Shown: one piece after another, positions 11,995-45,070 of the stretch
Numbering within the stretch: the stretch's first letter is position 1
How the letters are laid out: every line of letters starts with the position of its first letter
NCBI GenBank assembly: GCA_023362775.1
Contig: JALMGJ010000001.1
Coordinates: forward strand, 93,404,501 to 93,468,500
Source of the DNA: Charina bottae
Taxonomy: Eukaryota > Chordata > Lepidosauria > Squamata > Charinaidae
DNA: 64,000 nt
Reading direction: 5' to 3'
The notes under the pieces: model-generated
What the model was told of the DNA's origin: nothing
Database searches by the model: none
What the model saw: only the letters and a program-made list of their open reading frames with translations
Made by a program: the position numbers and the translations under genes

Positions 11995-13077
11995 ATACAG
12001 TTCCCCCACTTGCCTGGCCTCTATTGGGAACACAGCCATTTTAAGTGGAATAGAGAGAAAGTTCTGAATGTTTCCTAGATGCTGAAATAAAAAAGAAAAG
12101 TGTTACTTTCCGTCATATTTAGCAACGTCCCCTAGGCTCTTGTATTAAGACTTTCTATCAGTTGCATGAAGGAGATGGGCAGTGACTGTGGGCACTGGGT
12201 TACTAATTGGATCATTTAGATTTAGATATACGGTACAAGGACTGAGAAATCCAGCTTCACAGTTTGCAAACAGGGACTTAAGTGCTTGCATTCTTAAGTG
12301 GATTTTACCAGGAGACATTTGTATCCTGCTCTTTTCTCTGAGGTTCTCAAGAGCAGCAGCTTTTTAGCATTATATCACAGCCATTGTTCCTGTGAAGTAG
12401 AGAATTTTGCTCCAGATCCACTCAATAGGCTTTGTAGCTCAACAAAGTCTTTCTTCCAAGCTCGCTGTTCTGGCTTCTATAACCTACTGGCTTTGCAAAA
12501 CCAAGAGATATGAACAGTATTTTTTTTCTAATGCAGAAATCATTGAGCTAACAAAATCATTCTTGTGCAAACCCAGAAAGCATTGAAGGTTGACTCAAAA
12601 AGTGATTAGATTCATATAAGTATGGTTAATCTTAAACCTGGATTAACAAAATACAGTTGTTTTAGAAACAAGAGTGAGCAGATTGAAGTATCTGGGCAGC
12701 TTGGAAGCTAAATGGGATACATTTTGGTTAGACCCTGGATGGGAGAATTCCAGGGCTGTAAGTCAGGAAGTTGGAAAAAATATCTCCAAAGAAAGCAATG
12801 GAAAACTGCTCCATATTGTTAAGAAGATTGCATGGATGATTTGTGTAGTCTCCAGGACCTAGGAGGTTTTTTATCTTGGCTTAATGGGATGGCCTAGTTT
12901 GCATAACATGCTAAGATAGTGGTTGGGTTTCTACTGAACCATATCCCTGCCTATTCTGGCCTAGTTGAATGTGCTGTGTGGAAGTGAACTTTGTGTCATA
13001 TAGTACTTAGCCCTTTTAGTCAACAGTTTGCAAAACTTTTCGATGATAAATTAATATATCATTCAGTACATTCAGTG
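11995..13077. other. Intronic sequence, one AT-rich dispersed repeat
   Basis: Mostly unique-looking. A copy of the family with GCATAACATGCTAAGA lies near 12898-12970. No gene seen. Confidence 0.4.
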
Positions 13078-13665
13078 AAGAGCCAGTTTGATGTAGTGGT
13101 TAAGGCAGAGCTTTCCAAACTGTGTGTCGCGACACAAAAGTGTGTCGCCACACAACCCGGAAGCGCTGATCATCATCAGTGCTTCTGGGTTTTCCCGCGG
13201 CGACACACCAATGGCGGCGCGCAAAAACCGAAAGCGGCAGCAGCGCTTCTGGGTTTTTGCGTGCTGCTGCAACGGCGGCACTTCCGGGTGTTCCCGCAGC
13301 GACACACCAACGGCGGTGCGCAAAAACCGAAAGCGGCAGCAGCGCTTCTGGGTTTTTGCGTGCTGCTGCAACGGCGGCACTTCCGGGTTTTCCTGCGGCG
13401 ACACACCAACAGCGGTTGGTGTGTCGCCGCGGGAAAACTTTGGAAAGCCCTGGGTTAAGGCATCTGGCTAGAAACCGGGAGACTGTGAGTTCTAGTCCTG
13501 CCTTAGGCACGAAGCCAGCTGGGTGACCTTGGGCCAGTCACACACACTCAGCCCTAGGAAGGAGGCAATGGCAAACCACGTCTGAAAAACTTTGCCAAGA
13601 AAACTGCAGGGACTAGTCCAGGCAGTCACCAAGAGTCAAAAACTGACTTGAAGGCATGCACAGGT
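13078..13665 (+). mobile_element. Sauria-type SINE (tRNA head, Bov-B-like tail) split by a hAT MITE
   Basis: Head AAGAGCCAGTTTGATGTAGT at 13078; after the MITE the body continues with CATCTGGCTAGAAACCGGGA and CCTAGGAAGGAGGCAATGGC. It ends in GAGTCAAAAACTGACTTGAA, the Bov-B-like tail used by Sauria SINEs. Good evidence of squamate origin. Confidence 0.85.
13106..13452. mobile_element. hAT MITE, family A, copy 4 (GC-rich interior with tandem unit)
   Basis: 347 bp; ends CAGAGCTTTCCAAAC and CTTTGGAAAGCCCTG; perfect 8-bp duplication GGTTAAGG (13098-13105 and 13453-13460). The interior contains two near-identical units of about 110 bp with AAAAACCGAAAGCGGCAGCA and TGCTGCTGCAACGGCGG. Confidence 0.9.
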
Positions 13666-13969
13666 ACACATTCAGTGAACGATAGCATTTTAAATAAACC
13701 TTTTTCTCATAGTTTTTTTATTGCAAGATTACAAAAAATAGAGTACAAAATGCCACAGATTAAAAAATTAAAAAGATGAATACTATAAGACCACTAATTA
13801 ACAGCAAATAAAATTAAACAGAACCTGCATTTTAAAAGAAGCTTGATTACAAACCACACCTTTCTTCATCTTCAAGATTTATGCCCTTAGGGAACTTACC
13901 AAGACTCTCAATTTTATTCTCATGATATCAGAGTTGAGTGTTAGCACCAAGAAGTTTATTTTCTGAGTA

Positions 13970-14298
13970 AAAAGGTAAAGGTACCCCCCGCACATTTGTG
14001 CAGTCGTGTCCGACTCTAGGGGCCGGTGCTCATCTCCGTTTGTTAGCCAAAGAGCCAGCGTTGTCCAAAGACTTCCACGGTCATGTGGCCGCATGACACG
14101 CGCGGAATGCTGTTACCTACCCACCGAAGTGGTACCTATTAATCTACTTGCATTTGCATGCTTTCGAATTGCTAGGTTGGCAAGAGCTGGAGCTAGTGCG
14201 GGAGCTCACTCCGCACGCAGGGCTAGGGATTCGAACCTCCAAACCTGCAATCTTCTGATCAACAAGCCTGGCGTCTTACCCACTGAGCCACCACGCCC
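13970..14298 (-). mobile_element. tRNA-derived SINE, second squamate family, minus orientation
   Basis: Full-length 329-bp copy flanked by a 14-bp target duplication TTATTTTCTGAGTA (13956-13969 and 14299-14312). On the minus strand the head reads as a tRNA: A box TGGCTCAGTGGGTAAGACG and B box GGTTCGAATCCC. The tail is at the 13970 end (AAAAGGTAAAGGTACC). Confidence 0.92.
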
Positions 14299-14699
14299 TT
14301 ATTTTCTGAGTAGCCATCACCAAACAGGAGTAACCAAAAAAGAGTTTCTGTTAAACTTTATAGGCATCTGTTGAGATAGTATGATCCTAAGCACTGAAGA
14401 GCTATAAAGATCAAAACCAGCATTTGAATTGAGCCCTGCAAATAAGCAGAAGTCATTGCTTTCAAGCCATGAGAAACTGATAGAATCACAGAACTAATAA
14501 GTGGATGAAGGCTGCATTGATAACAACACTCTTAACTAGGAGAGGTAAAGAGCTAATGGCTGCATTTGCATGACAGTTAATATTACCTGAATTAATATTT
14601 TGTGACTTAGTGTATTGAATGAACCCAGTCTTTTTGGTTAGTTTATGGCTTGTACTGTATCATGCAGACCCAGAAAATATGGTAACTGGGTTAAATCCA

Positions 14700-14815
14700 T
14701 TTTAATCCATTTTAAATCTGTTTTAATCCATTTTATTGTAAACCGCCCAGAGTTCCCCACTGGGGGAGATGGGCAGTTATATAAATTTAATTAAATAATT
14801 AAATAAATAAATAAA
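14700..14815 (+). mobile_element. CR1/L2-type LINE 3' end, severely truncated
   Basis: Contains TTGTAAACCGCCCAGAGT and GGGGGAGATGGGCAGTTATA, then an AATAAATAAATAAA tail, as in the other LINE ends in this window. Confidence 0.8.
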
Positions 14816-14861
14816 ATGAGTTGCATGAATGCAGCCAAAATTTAGTTAGAAAAGTAACTGC

Positions 14862-15465
14862 TTTCTATTGGACTATTGCAACATGCTCTACATGGGGCTA
14901 CCCTTGAAAACCATCCGGAATTGGTTGTTTTCCATTGGTCCAGAATGCAGCAACATGGGTAGTTATGAGCAGATCTTGTTATGCCCATATAACACCTCTA
15001 CTCTGTGAGCTGCACTGGCTTCCAATAAGTTTCCAGGTGCAATTCAAGGTGCTGGTTATTACATTTAAAGCCATACATGGTTTAGGACTGGGTTACTTGA
15101 GGGACTGCCTTCTCCCAAGAACATCTGCCCACCCCACGCACTCCCACAGGGATGGCATGCACCAGGTTTCTTCTGTTAAATCTTGTAATCTTATGGGACC
15201 TAGGAAGCATACCTTTTCTGTGGTTGCCCCTGTTCTGTGGAAAGATTCCCCCCGCCCCCATATACCACAGGCCCCAGCTGTTCTCACCTTTAGGAAAGCT
15301 GTTAAGACCTGGCTCTTGGTTGCCATTTTATATTTGGCATTTATAGTATTATTTATTATATGTTTTTCTTTCTTTGATTTGTTTGTTTTTATGCTGTACG
15401 CTGCCCAGAGTCACATTGGTTGAGTTGGGGGGGCCTTGTAAATCTTAAAAATAAATTTAAAAAAT
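14862..15465 (+). pseudogene. CR1/L2-type LINE, 3' end with C-terminal part of the reverse transcriptase ORF
   Basis: An open frame from 14935 encodes VQNAAT, HITPLLCELHWLPI, KAIHGLGLGYLRD and the end RKHTFSVVAPVLWKDS ... FRKAVKTWL, the C-terminal signature of CR1/L2 polymerases. It is followed by the 3' UTR CTGTACGCTGCCCAGAGTCA and an A-rich tail. The element is 5' truncated and cannot be active. Confidence 0.85.
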
Positions 15466-18195
15466 AAGCTGCTACTAACAGCAGACCCTTGTAGTTTCAA
15501 AATTCAAGAGAATACCTGCCATCTATTGGAGATTTCCCATTGTGGCCCGTTTTAGGTCAGACAGGAACCCTTTTATTTTTCATACCTTGAATCTCAGGAA
15601 CATAATTAATTATTTCCTTGATCTCTATTTTCTTTCCTTTGCAAGTAAGCAAAGGAAACACATTTACTTTAGAGGGGGCTCAGTTCTTGGAAAGTCAGAC
15701 ACTGTCTTTCTGTTAATACAGCCCAGAAGTAGCACACAGTGTTCACTGTGGACTTCCTGGGTACCTCCCTCCCTTCCTGTAAGTCAGCCTTCCCCAGAAC
15801 CACTTGGGCATGACCTATAAGGGGGCTCAACATCCATGATACAAAAGTCAGAGGCATACATACAAACAGTTGAAAACATTCCTCTTCAAACATGTCTTAT
15901 GCTTATTTAGCTTCGTAGTTTCAGATTTCTTGCTTGTAAAACAAAAAGAAGAGTTCCTTATGTCAGAAAGCAGGCACATTACTCTGTTACCCTTTGGGGG
16001 CTATTTTAGGCTAGGTTCTTCTCAGCCCTAGAACAGCCACCACTGTATTTCCTGGAGACAAGGATGAATTATGCTGTGTCCAGTAACCCCTCATTCAATT
16101 GATAGGTCATTTTAGGATGATGGAATTAGTAATCTGACAGCAATATAGGGAATGTTATTTTAAGTGCATTTGTTTTCAGTGATAAATGTACATGTCTATC
16201 CTGGCTGTGGGAATGCAGTAATCATTTATGTGAATGCTTTCCACACACCCACAGGTTATGTTTGCTATACCTGCTTACTGTATGTATCACATTGGCCAAT
16301 TTTATACAATATGTTACCTAAGACTGTTAAAAATCTTGAGGCTGTGTTTACATAATGTGCAAAGCTTGAATAATGTTAACTTTGGTTACTTTTTTCTGCC
16401 TCAGCATGTTAAATGATACCAGCTTAATGGGCTAGTTTACTTTAGAATATAGTTTTGTCTGAACACAGAAAGTAAGTTAATGTATTAATTCAGGTTGAGT
16501 TGTGTGAACCCAGACGTACCCTGGAAGGTGATGGTCTTAGGAATACACAAGCACCTGCAGACTCCCTACTCCCTTAATATTTCACTGCCTGGGTTTTGTT
16601 TGCTTCCCAATGTTATTTGCTGAGTTGGCCATCAGCTGTAACCAAGTCCCTTCCTTCAATCTTACTGGATCGCCACCATAGGCCTCAGTTCCTAACCACA
16701 GCAATGCTAAAATGATGAAATATGCTTCATGACATGGTGGAAACTACACACTTTTGTACTTATCTTGCATGCAAGTATGTAAGGGGCAGAATTTTTCACA
16801 ATACGTATATTGTCATTTCCCCACCCCTTATGGATGCCTACGGTTGCTCTATCGTCTGTCTGTCTGTCTATGCTTTAAGAACTGGCATGGGCAAAACAGA
16901 ATAAATGTTAAAATTATCTATCCAGTAAGAAATTGCATATCTTGGCTATCTTCCTGTCAATCAAGAAGCTCCTCCAGAATACTGAGAGAAATTAAGGCAC
17001 AGCAGAGGAATAGCCCTTTACTTCCCATCTGGTATAGATTTAGACCACATACATATTTTTCCAGTGCAGGAGTAGAAAAGAGAAGTTAAGAAGGAATCCA
17101 GTATTCTAAAGTCCCGAAGCTGTGAAGAGAACATTCCTGTACCTGTCCTGGGTCATATTATTGACTGTGGTCTGTTGCACCTATATGCATCCCGTATTTG
17201 TTTTGGGGATAAAAAGAGGATAATGCAAACAAATATTTATATCTATTATATGCTTTCCTGAAACCATTCTCCAAGAAACTTGGAGCAAGTGATTCAGAAC
17301 TCAGGCAAGTACAGCACCTCTGCTATATATAAAAGTGACCTGGGGTTGGGTGTTTTGTTTTTTTTTTGGCTTTTGCATGAGACTGAAAAAGAAGCCACTG
17401 CATTAAGGAGTCAACTCATTACACGGTGCAGTTGTTAAACCAGCAGCATCTTCTTTTGTTAAGAAGCCTAAAAAAAGTGACTGCTTTAATGAGTAGCACA
17501 GAGGTGCAGTGCTTCTGAAGCTCAAAACACTTTTTTCTGAATACACTCAGGTCCTTCCAGTTTCCTTTATTATTATTCTTTTTTGTATTTGTTCAGCTGC
17601 ATGCCATGTTGAGGGGGAGATAATATATAGAGGAAATACAATAATATCCAGGAGGAGTGTTTTTTTAACCCTGTACTTGGAGAAGCTTCACTGGGATCCC
17701 ACCTGAGTACCATCATAAATAATCATGATGCAAAAATTAAGCAGTGGACCTTGTAATACATTTTTTATTATTTTAAAAGGTCCTGCATTTAAAATAAATG
17801 AAGAATCCTAGACTTAGTTTGCATGACATGTCCAAACCAGATCAGTTTAGCTAGATTAATTTTTATTTGGTTGGTTTTTCATGGTTTAGCACGTTGTTAA
17901 GCTAGTCCACTTGGTTGGCTTATGCTTCATTGTATTGTGCAAACATACAAAAGAAATAGTTCATTCTGTAGGTGAGATAACCAAGAAACTGAATGAGTCC
18001 ATTCAATAATCAGACTGTGCAAGGCCAACCCATGTGTATATCTGAATATGAACTTGTGAGATGGTTGACAGCCCTGTCATACCCTGGTAGTTAAACAGTG
18101 ATGTATTCCTCACCCACATACAATTTAAACTCTGGGTCCTGTTTAAAAAAATGAAATCTTTCCAACTATCTGCTTGCTTTTTCAGTAGTTTAGCC
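15466..18195. other. Intronic sequence with dispersed AT-rich repeats
   Basis: Copies of the CACAACATGCTAA-type repeat lie near 16290-16510 and 17813-17950. A short TCTG run is at about 16855. No gene seen. Confidence 0.4.
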
Positions 18196-18502
18196 CAGGG
18201 GTCGGCAAAGCGCGGCTCGCGAGCCACATGCGGCTCTTTGGCCCCTTGAGTGTGGCTCTTCCCCAGGCAGGCGTGGCAGTGGGCGTGGCGGGGGCAGGTG
18301 CGGCAGCAGGCATGGTGTGCGCGACTGGCTCCCACCCGCAAACCCCACCCCCTTCCACGCGATTGGCCCCCGCCCGCAAACCCCACCCCCTTCCACGCGA
18401 TTGGCTCCCACCCGCAAACCCCGCCCCCTGGCCCTCAAGTGATATTATAAATTTTATAAATGTCAAAATGGCTCCTGGCATAAAAAAGTTTGCCGACCCC
18501 TG
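18196..18502. mobile_element. hAT MITE, family B (CAGGGGTCGGCAAA termini), short form
   Basis: 307 bp; ends CAGGGGTCGGCAAAG and GTTTGCCGACCCCTG; perfect 8-bp target duplication GTTTAGCC (18188-18195 and 18503-18510). The interior has GCGGCTCGCGAGCCACATGC, three tandem copies of a roughly 42-bp unit (CGCAAACCCCACCCCCTTCC), and GTCAAAATGGCTCCTGGCAT. It is the reference for the inflated copy at 40879-43354. Confidence 0.93.
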
Positions 18503-18588
18503 GTTTAGCCCATGAACTCTTATACATGACAGGAGCTCTTATCCATGAGTATATTCCAAGTTGCTAGCTGAGTATAAAAGTTTTAGTC

Positions 18589-18698
18589 TGTACGTTGAAT
18601 CATGGCAACTGGATTTCTTTCTTGTCCAAGTAGCTTCTTCAGTCTGGGCAAAAGTTGGTGAGGGGACTCCATATATGTCTTCCAGGGTGGCTGTATTG
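18589..18698 (-). repeat. Left arm of a foldback repeat (possibly Penelope-like)
   Basis: Reverse complement of the segment at about 19288-19460: TCATGGCAACTGGATTTCTT, AAGTAGCTTCTTCAGTCTGG, GGGCAAAAGTTGGTGAGGGG. The same sequence forms a tight hairpin at 49890-50140. The 'backbone' resembles terminal regions of Penelope-like retroelements; that link is inference. Confidence 0.6.
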
Positions 18699-18699
18699 A

Positions 18700-18772
18700 C
18701 CTACACCTGATTGGCTTGTTAATTGGGCAATTGAGGTGTCTACACCTCAATTGCCCAATTAACAAGCCAATT
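18700..18772. repeat. Short inverted repeat inside the foldback element
   Basis: GGCTTGTTAATTGGGCAATT followed closely by its complement AATTGCCCAATTAACAAGCC, with a short GAGGTGTCTACACCTC centre, making a nearly perfect palindrome. Confidence 0.85.
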
Positions 18773-18775
18773 TAT

Positions 18776-19275
18776 TTATAATTTTATTATTTATTTATTT
18801 ATAAAATCTATATCACCGCCCATCTCCCCCCACAGGAGTGACTCTGGGCGGTTTACAGCAGATTAATAAAAACAGAAAACATAAAATATGTATAAAATAT
18901 AAAGTACAAAATTCAAACAAGCTTAAAATCAAGAGGCATAGATGGTAAAATGATCTTACTTGATCCAATGTAGGAGAGGAGCTCTCTAAGGTATTAGCCA
19001 TCCCCAAGAGTGACTATTCTTTCCTTGGTCCCACGCAAGGCGGCAGAGCCAGGTTTTCAGGTTCTTCCAGAAGGTCAGGAGCGAAGGAGCTAATCTCACC
19101 TCCGGGGGCAAGTTGTTCCATAGGGCGGGAGCTACTGCAGAGAAGGCACGCCTCCTGGACCCCGCCAGATGGAACTCTCTTATAGATGGGGTCCATAGCA
19201 TGCCCTCTCTGCATGATCGGGTGGGACGGGTAGATATATTGGGGGACGAGGCGGTCCCTCAGGTTTTCCCCCACC
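18776..19275 (-). pseudogene. CR1/L2-type LINE 3' end, minus orientation
   Basis: Minus-strand copy: tail and 3' UTR first (ATCACCGCCCATCTCC, CTGGGCGGTTTACAGC), then a minus-strand frame encoding RRAFSAVAPALWNNLPPEVR and LLTFWKNLKTWL, the conserved LINE C-terminus. It splits the foldback repeat arms. Confidence 0.8.
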
Positions 19276-19282
19276 TTACAAT

Positions 19283-19473
19283 TAGGTGTAAGTTCAATAC
19301 AGCCACCCTGGAAGACATATATGGGGTCCCCTCACCACCTTTTGCCCAGACTGAAGAAGCTACATGGACAAGCAGCGAAACAGGGAAACGTTTCAACCAA
19401 AAGAAAAAAATCCAGTTGCCATGACTCAACCTATAGACAATTCCACCTGGATGACTGAGAATCTTCATCGACA
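19283..19473 (+). repeat. Right arm of the foldback repeat
   Basis: Contains CCCAGACTGAAGAAGCTACA, GCGAAACAGGGAAACGTTTC and CCAGTTGCCATGACTCAACC, the complement of the left arm at 18589-18698. It then extends into TCCACCTGGATGACTGAGAA. Confidence 0.6.
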
Positions 19474-19479
19474 TTAAAG

Positions 19480-21706
19480 TTTTAGGCCTTTTTTATGCAA
19501 ATACCTCACAATGTAACTGAAGAATTACTAAGTGTTTTGGTAATTACTTTTATTACTGCTGTGGGAAGTAGCAAACAGCATAATACAACAATACAGTAAC
19601 AGTCATCGGCCAGTATGGATAAAGGCAAAGCAGAGGCAGGCTCAAAGATGCTATGAAAAAGCAGTTATTCAAAGTAGTTAATCAACAGACCCAGAATACA
19701 AAAGACCACTGGTGTAAAACATTAGATGATGAAACAAGGTATTTTACATGACTTATTAGCATCTAAAAGGTAGTAAAGAAATTCTGTATTCTGTGGGGAG
19801 AAAATTCCTGGTTGAGTGCACCTACAGAAGACTCTCTTGATCACTCTGGAAATTGCCCATCTAATCAGTAGGGGGGAAAGATGCCTGGTGGTAGTCACAA
19901 CTCTGCATGGTGGGTCTCCTGTAGTTGTCTTTTGTCAGAGAGATCATTTCAATGGAAGATGATAATGTTTCAGAATTGATGGTAGAAACTGAAAATTATG
20001 AATCTTTGAGATTATACAATAAATGAGAAACTTTAATCAGTAAATCAGTTTAGAGAAGAGACATTTTACCTGGATGATAAGGATTGCTAAGTGTGCCTTA
20101 TTTTTGTGATGATGCCATGGTCTCAATTTAGCAGTTTAGACAATTTTGGTGTGCATTGACCACCAGCTTGGCTTGCTGCTCTGCACAGTGTCTGAAGAAA
20201 ATGTCTTTGATCTTGGCGTTTTATTTTGTGTATGGAAAACACTTTAGCTGTTTTCATATGAGGGTTTACAAAAAATCCAGCTCTGTTATCTCTGGTCATA
20301 ATTCACAATGTGATTTAGGCTTGCAATGACTGGAAATTGTCCAACTGGAATCCTATTCAGTTTAGAGCAGTTCTAGGTGGAGAAGATAAATATTTATTTT
20401 AATAACCAGATTTTACCTGCATGATGTATGTATGTGTGTAGGCAGGAACTAGTTTCTGCCAAGGCCTGCTTGTTGCTGTCATCCTTCTTGAGACCTCTGC
20501 CATGCAACAGAATTGGAAAATAACATAATTGATAGGCATTTGATTTATTCATGTTTGGCAATCCATAGGAAAGCTTCCAATTATCCCTTCCAATTATTTA
20601 TGGCCTTTCAGATATATGAAAATTTAAGGGAAGAGTTTCCCTTTTGGCTCATGCCTATTCCCGTCTTGAGACATTGCTGTGGTAATTTCATTCTTTTTCT
20701 TGGAATATATTCATCTCTTAAGAGAAAAGGAGAATGGAACTTAGGGTTAAACCTTCCTAACAATGCAACTAGAGATAAGCATGCTTACAATGATGGATAC
20801 TTAGTAAAAGTTTTGTGCCCATTTCTAATTTCTAAATGTGTAGTAGAAGCTACTTCTACACAGTTGTTTCTGTTTGAAGTCTGCCTAAGACATACAACTC
20901 ATGACTTGAGGTCAGAGCTCAGGATTCTGGTTGCCCAGCTTGGATTTAACATGACCCTTTAGCCCTGCATCAGGCATCCTGTGACCCCAAACATTTTTTT
21001 TGCATCCCTGAGGTCTGTTCAGATTATGCTGTCAAATTTCATCAGTGTGTTTGCTGAAAATCATCAGTTTCCTGCCGTTCTGAGGCAGGACATGAAGAAA
21101 ACTGTAACATAACCATAAAATAACCATAAAATGTGGCTAATGCAGCTTAAGTACATGCTGAATGTTTTTTAGCCATCTTAATATATGACATCGCAGCCTG
21201 ATACTGCTGTGCTATTCTTGACTTCTGGTTTGTTTTACAGGTATTAATATATTTATATTGTTTTATTTGCCTTATTTGAAATTGGACAAAATGTGTTTTC
21301 ATGTTGTACGCTGCCTGGAGAGGCTTAGCACAACAGATGGTATAGCAGTGTTTTACATAAATATAGATAAAAAAGCAAAAAAACAAGAATTAACCAACAC
21401 TCTCTCTACTCTTGAAAAATGGAAGATTCTAGTTCTGCCAGGTATGCAACAATAACCTTGATTATATTGCACCTTCCCCCACCTACTGTGGTATTTGGCC
21501 CCGCTGAAAAATGCTAAGTGTAATTCTGGCTGCCCAAATACTGTAATCCTTACTTCATCCATTCCAGGAGATTGACAGCTCCTACATTCTGATGGAAACT
21601 CAAATATGTTCCTAACAGAGAAGAGGCATCCTCTGGCTGTGTATTTTATAGTTATGTGCAAGGCAGTGTGGTCCACTAAATAGAGCTGTTTCTCCACACC
21701 TTAAGG
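19480..21706. other. Intronic sequence, little recognisable
   Basis: A possible decayed LINE 3' end (TTGTACGCTGCCTGGAG) lies near 21305. Open frames at 20513-20962 and 21353-21697 show no family resemblance. Nothing else is supported. Confidence 0.4.
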
Positions 21707-21893
21707 CAGAGCTTTCCAAACTGTGTGTCGCGACATGTTAGTGTGTCGGCTGCAGTGTCTGGGTGTGTCGCGAGCCTTGCCAGGTTTCCGCGCAGGTCCT
21801 AGTGCCTGCCTTGTGCCCTGCTGTAAGAGTGTGTCGCGAAATGTTGCATGTCTAAAAAGTGTCTCACCAACATGAAAAGTTTGGAAAGCTCTA
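21707..21893. mobile_element. hAT MITE, family A, copy 5
   Basis: 187 bp; ends CAGAGCTTTCCAAAC and GTTTGGAAAGCTCTA; perfect 8-bp duplication CCTTAAGG (21699-21706 and 21894-21901). It is the shortest copy, with one CGCAGGTCCTAGTGCCTGCC unit. Confidence 0.92.
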
Positions 21894-22244
21894 CCTTAAG
21901 GCAAATTTTAATTTTTTTGTGGTAGAATTGCCCTCCCCAATTTTCTTCTGTTTTTAGTTTTTTTTACTCTTTCCATCTGTCTGTCTTATACTGCCCTGTT
22001 GTGGAATGTGGGATTGTCCCAATGGGGCAAACTAACCCTACCCTGGCAGTCATACGTTCAAGTTTCTCATTTCCTGCCATAGACAGGGAACAAGCCAGCA
22101 CTCCCTTCTACTACCAGAGCCCCCTTAGTGTGGGAATACAAATGACTTCATTCTGGTTTTTGTGAAGGCAAATGCAAGATGAGTTAGACCCTAAGTTGAT
22201 GCTCTCCAGAGGCACTTGAATACAGCACTTACTATCCTCTAGCC

Positions 22245-22310
22245 CAGTGTTTTTCATGCCGGGCAACTTTAATATATGTGGACTTCAACTCCCAGAATTC
22301 CTCAGCTAGC
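22245..22310 (-). mobile_element. hAT MITE, family C, truncated copy
   Basis: Reverse orientation relative to 4750: CAGTGTTTTTCATGCCGGGC, then GTGGACTTCAACTCCCAGAATTC. The far end is missing. Confidence 0.7.
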
Positions 22311-23073
22311 AATAAGATATAGGCTGGATTCACACAACATGCTCAATATGTTTTCATTGTGCAAATGCAACTGTTAGGTTTTTAATAAAGCTAGCTAAGG
22401 ATGTGGTAGAAACTTGACATGTGGAAGATATGAGGGCTGGGCAGACTGCTGTAAATTGTAAAGCAATTAAAAATATTACATAATGTAGTTCTTCTGTCCT
22501 TTTCCAAAGACTATGTCAGGTTACATTATGGTGATATGTCCTAAATCTCTGGTAGTTTGTATAATGACACACTTCGATTCTGGAGTCCATGTAGAATGAT
22601 GTCAAACAACCTGGTACATGCAAAACAGACCAGTTGTTCAAATCATCTAGATTTGCTTTAGAAAAAAATATTCTATAACCTTAGAGGGACTGAGCCTGTG
22701 TGACTGTGTCACACTTCCTGTGTTCACACAGGACGCATAATCAGAGACTTAAAGACCTAATAGTTGCATTTGTATAAGATGCTATATATGTGTGATGCCA
22801 GTCCTTTTGGTTATTTTATTGTTCAGTGTGTTGTGTGAAAGCAGAAAATAGATTAGTTCAGTAACCAAGTTAAGTATGTTATGAGAATGCAATTATTGAG
22901 CGACCAAGAGTAAAACTTAAGTATCATCCCCCATTGGTTTGAGTGGGATTTAATTTAAAGTAAGTTGATGTATAACTCAATCCTATACGTATTAGCTCAG
23001 AAATAAATCTCTTCAAGAACATTCTCGTGACTTTAGCTCTCTACCTTCTTAACTCTGTTGGTTCTTTCTGCAG
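22311..23073. other. Intronic sequence before DNMT3A exon 7
   Basis: Includes AT-rich dispersed repeat copies near 22320 and 22735-22890 and the exon 7 polypyrimidine tract. No gene. Confidence 0.45.
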
Positions 23074-43832
<20,759 letters not shown>

Positions 43833-45008
43833 AGAGACGTAACCACAAAACTGGCGAAGCGGAGGAGGAGTCTCAAACACAACCACCCCCAGGAACAGAA
43901 GAGAAGTGGCACCAGAATGGAGGAGGAGGCTGGTGGGTGAGAGGGTGGGAGAGGACAGCCCGCACGCATGTGCAGCTCCAATCACCCAAATCTTCACCCA
44001 TCCTCTCCCCAATTTGAATCGCCCCAATCAAACCAACCAGTCCCACTTTCTGTTGGTAATCCTTTAATTTCCTGCTCTTTCTGGATGGGTTTGTCTGTTA
44101 GTTTGGTTTCTGCCGCTCCTCGGCTGAGCCCCCAGCAATGCGGGCTGTCCACTGACGCACCGCAAAAGAGGAAATTCCAGCCAAGCCCAAAGCTGAATGG
44201 GCCTTGGGGCTTTATGGCCCAAGCTCAGTTTAGGAGCACAAAACGAGGTGCAACGGGGCCTCCTTGCGTCTACCAGCGCCATTCCTGGGGCGAGCGCAAG
44301 CTGGGAAGCCGCCAGTCCCTACCTGGTCCCCCCAAGCCACACACTTTTCTAGAGTATTTGGGTGCCTATCACACAGGATACCTTGATACACCCAGCTCCT
44401 ACAGCCGCTGTTACCTCTTGTTTACAGTTTATATATATGTGAGAGTTATGTGAGAGAAATGTCTATATATAAAAGGTACTGTTACTACTGTACAACTGAC
44501 TTTCAAAATGGTGCTTCTACAACCACAGAGGGTGGGGCTGAAGGCAGCTTCTGCGGTGCTTCACATGCCAGCCCGCAGGAATGGTGGGGGGAGCTTTTCC
44601 AACTGACAGCAGCCCCCTCTTATAAGGGGAGAGAAGGCTGACGGGCACCATTCTCCGCCCTGGGTGTCATGCAATAATACTTTTCTTCCTGAAAAGGCAA
44701 ACCTCCCTCACGCCAGGGCCTCGCCAGGGGGGGCTAGTCTGCCCCCTGCAGAGCTCCAGGCAGGGGCCCTAATGTAAGTGGTGCTTTACTGAAATTGGTG
44801 TTTTCTGGGGCCCTCCTGGGGCTCCTACCTGATACCACAGACCAGGAGGCAGAGAGCACCCAAGGACCAGCAGCGCTTGTTTCGGTCATCTCTGAACTCG
44901 CTGGCTGTATAAGGTCCCTTACCGGATCTTTGGGTTCTGCTCCTTTTCTCCGAGTTTGCCCCTTAAAATACAGATTCAGCTGCAGAATAACCATGGGGAG
45001 AGGGAGGT

Positions 45009-45011
<3 letters not shown>

Positions 45012-45065
<54 letters not shown>
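45012..45065. repeat. (GA)n microsatellite in the presumed DNMT3A 3' UTR
   Basis: About 27 uninterrupted GA units, directly visible. Confidence 0.97.

Positions 45066-45070
<5 letters not shown>

Noticed and set aside
20513..20962. 149-codon open frame in the intron
   Set aside because: No family resemblance, AT-rich composition, no splice sites of note.
1..23073. Upstream DNMT3A coding exon (exon 6) or the human alternative exon encoding MGILERVVRR
   Set aside because: Neither was found by reading all frames; the long-isoform exons are presumably before the window and the alternative coding exon may not exist here.
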